Origin: Myxococcales bacterium
GTDB taxonomy: Bacteria; Myxococcota_A; Polyangia; Polyangiales; Polyangiaceae
Assembly (NCBI GenBank): GCA_025359105.1
Contig: JANYHK010000019.1
Location: 62,001 to 126,000 of the forward strand
DNA: 64,000 nucleotides
Direction of reading: 5' to 3'
A model generated the notes under the pieces. That model searched no databases. It was not told the DNA's origin and was given only the letters and a program-made list of their open reading frames with translations. Made by a program: the position numbers and the translations under genes. Positions 62,717 through 64,000 of this stretch are shown piece after piece (position 1 is the stretch's first letter; every line of letters begins with the position of its first letter).

Positions 62717-63112
62717 TCACCAGCGCTTGTCGGCGCGGTATTTCGCGTTCACGACGGCCGCTTTCACCTGAAGCGCGTTCATCTCTGGCGTGAGCTCGGC
62801 GAGCTCGGCGCCGACGTCTACGGCGCGCTCGCGCAAGACGTCGACCTGGGGCGCCGTCGCCATGACGACGATGACCTGCGGCCTTGTCACGACCATGCGC
62901 TCGCACGCCGCGACCACGTGCGCCACGCGCATGACGGGGAGGGGCGCGAGGTGAAGCGCCGAGGCCTCGGCGAGCGCGTCCGGCAGCCCCACGGCCATCG
63001 CGCTCGGGTTGGGCACGATTTTCCTGGTGGCGGTGTTCACGTGCTCGATCTTGTAGCAGGTCACCCCGCCGCCGCGCACGTTCACCGGAGCGTCAGCGCG
63101 TTGACGCTCCAC
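62717..63112 (-). CDS. Small protein of unknown function
   Basis: 131 aa from GTG 63112. No family recognised. The sequence reads as an alpha/beta domain: SAMAVGLPDALAEASALHLAPLPVMRVAHVVAACERMV, then VTRPQVIVVMATAPQVDVLRERAVDVGAELAELT, loosely like a receiver-type fold (strand VIVVMA, helix LRERAVDVGAEL) but without phospho-acceptor Asp or Lys at convincing positions. Lies 39 bp downstream of the acyl-CoA-binding protein gene, probably in its operon. Confidence 0.6.
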   Translation of the reverse strand: MERQRADAPVNVRGGGVTCYKIEHVNTATRKIVPNPSAMAVGLPDALAEASALHLAPLPVMRVAHVVAACERMVVTRPQVIVVMATAPQVDVLRERAVDVGAELAELTPEMNALQVKAAVVNAKYRADKRW

Positions 63113-63151
63113 GTCGCGCCGCTCGCCGCCGACCGAACGGCCGGAGAGCTC

Positions 63152-63406
63152 TCAGCTGGCCAGCTTGTCGACGAGGGCGACGTAGGCCTCCATGGCCTTC
63201 TCCTTCGTCGTCCCCTTCTTCGCGGTCCACGCATCGAACTTCGCGCGCCCCTTGAAGTCCATCATGCCGGGCCGGGAGCCCGACACGTCGCCGGCGGTGG
63301 CTTGCTTGAAGAGCGCATAGAGCTCGAGGAGCGTGTCGTTCCCCGGGGCCGCCTTTAGCTCCTTGACGCGGCGCTGCGCGTCCTCGAACTTCTCGTTCAC
63401 GGTCAT
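63152..63406 (-). CDS. Acyl-CoA-binding protein (ACBP)
   Basis: 84 aa, the normal size of this four-helix family. Diagnostic residues are present: NDTLLELYALFKQATAGD (YxxxKQAT-type acyl-CoA site), SRPGMMDFKGRAKFDAW with the conserved Lys/Ala-Trp, and AMEAYVALVDKLAS. It binds long-chain acyl-CoA esters in the cytoplasm and buffers their pool. ACBP is universal in eukaryotes but patchy in bacteria. Its ATG lies 1 bp from the likely start of the divergent GMC oxidoreductase gene. Confidence 0.93.
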   Translation of the reverse strand: MTVNEKFEDAQRRVKELKAAPGNDTLLELYALFKQATAGDVSGSRPGMMDFKGRAKFDAWTAKKGTTKEKAMEAYVALVDKLAS

Positions 63407-63407
63407 C

Positions 63408-64000
63408 GTGCCATCCTACACCGAGACACTCGACGCGGTTTGCCGACGCGTCGCCCCCCACGCGTACGACGGCGTGTCCATCCAGAAGGACCTCGCCCGC
63501 CTCGTCGCTGCACGCATCGCGGCCAGCGGCGACGCCGCGGACAAGCAGTTCCGTCAGGCCATCGCGCTCTTCGGCAACCGGGCCGCCGCGCTCGCGACGG
63601 TGCTGCGTCCGGTCCCGTTCGCGCGCTTGCCGGCCGGCCTCCAGGACCGGATGCTCGCGCGGTGGGCGACGTCTCGGGTAGGTCTGCAGCGCACCGTGCA
63701 CCAGGCGATGCGCGCCGCGATCCTCGCCACGTACTACGCGGAGCCCGACGCCGCGCGCGAGCTCGGCTATGGCGGGCCGCTCCATGATCGCGAGCCGGAG
63801 CTGCCGTGGGAGGGGCCGGCCGTCGGCGTCACGATCGACGAGGAGCCGATCGCCCGAAGCGCCCCCGCCGAGCGTCGCCGCCTTCTCTCGCCGGAGCCAC
63901 GCGCGCGATTGACGGTCACGCAGGGGCATCAGGTCGCGGGTGCGCTTCGTCTCTCGTGTGACGTCGTCGTCATCGGCAGCGGCGCGGGCGGCGGCGTCGC
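63408..64000 (+). CDS. GMC-type FAD oxidoreductase, 3' end beyond window
   Basis: 197 codons visible from GTG 63408; GTG 63474 is an alternative. The N-terminal about 180 residues are a helical domain (YTETLDAVCRRVAPHAYDG, FRQAIALFGNRAAAL, AILATYYAEPDAARELGYGG) as in fungal/plant long-chain alcohol oxidases and gluconate-dehydrogenase-subunit-3-like domains. Then the FAD-binding strand begins: SCDVVVIGSGAGGGV (GxGxxG). Likely a fatty-alcohol or sterol oxidase. Divergence from an acyl-CoA-binding protein gene supports a lipid-alcohol substrate (inference). The gene is cut by the window edge. Confidence 0.85.
   Translation, partial: MPSYTETLDAVCRRVAPHAYDGVSIQKDLARLVAARIAASGDAADKQFRQAIALFGNRAAALATVLRPVPFARLPAGLQDRMLARWATSRVGLQRTVHQAMRAAILATYYAEPDAARELGYGGPLHDREPELPWEGPAVGVTIDEEPIARSAPAERRRLLSPEPRARLTVTQGHQVAGALRLSCDVVVIGSGAGGGV

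Noticed and set aside
62219-63358. 379-codon plus-strand frame over the ACBP region
   Set aside because: It spans the stems and antisense of three minus-strand genes, one of them a clear ACBP.

Overview
The window is GC-rich DNA, densely packed with genes on both strands, with no rRNA, tRNA, CRISPR array, insertion sequence or phage. Its gene style points to a myxobacterium, most likely of the Polyangiales (Labilithrix/Sorangium-like group). Evidence for this: many lipoproteins whose lipobox is followed by long Ser/Gly or Asp/Ala linkers, two Hanks-type Ser/Thr kinases with C-terminal membrane anchors, a PEGA-domain protein, a MYXO-CTERM-like protease tail, an ECF42 sigma/YCII pair and FHA and PP2C proteins. 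The placement comes from gene content only.

Layout. 1-9.6 kb: a Cys-rich exported protein (cut by the window edge) and a large metzincin lipoprotein, closed by a strong terminator, then small lipoproteins, an EEP-family hydrolase and two VanZ-like membrane proteins. 9.6-14.6 kb: an XRE regulator coupled to a lipoprotein metalloprotease, divergent from a PP2C phosphatase coupled to both E1 subunits of a 2-oxoacid dehydrogenase, followed by a structured intergenic region. 14.6-20.5 kb: trypsin-like lipoprotein, an acyltransferase/epimerase/MFS operon and an Omp85 protein. 20.5-27.2 kb: an overlapping addB-addA pair for double-strand-break resection. 27.2-33 kb: GNAT, two kinases, a DUF6786-type lipoprotein and a PEGA protein. 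33-39 kb: VWA lipoprotein, AI-2E family permease, WYL regulator divergent from a GST-like gene, a secreted SUMF1-fold protein, and a lipoprotein closely resembling animal C-type lysozyme. 39-45.5 kb: alpha-hydroxy-acid dehydrogenase, an internally deleted gspD remnant, cNMP/DUF1003 protein, matrixin, malic enzyme and a stand-alone gspC. 45.5-54.8 kb: esterase lipoprotein, FHA protein, a two-gene unit behind twin palindromic operators, an ECF42 sigma operon, msrB and a TolA-like coiled coil. 54.8-64 kb: FadL-type porin with a lipoprotein, an amber-interrupted small gene, uppP with a lipoprotein, further unknown lipoproteins, an acyl-CoA-binding protein and the start of a GMC oxidoreductase.

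Themes. Roughly a quarter of the genes encode exported, mostly lipid-anchored proteins, including three zinc metalloproteases, a serine protease, an esterase and a lysozyme, which fits a predatory or saprophytic secretome. Type II secretion is represented by one intact gspC and one ruined gspD only. Signalling genes (kinases, PP2C, FHA, cNMP, ECF) are scattered among them. The strongest leads are the C-type-lysozyme-like lipoprotein, the PP2C/E1 coupling that resembles mitochondrial dehydrogenase control, the swivelling-domain protein lacking its catalytic histidine in the ECF42 operon, and the twin palindromes at 51.15-51.20 kb.
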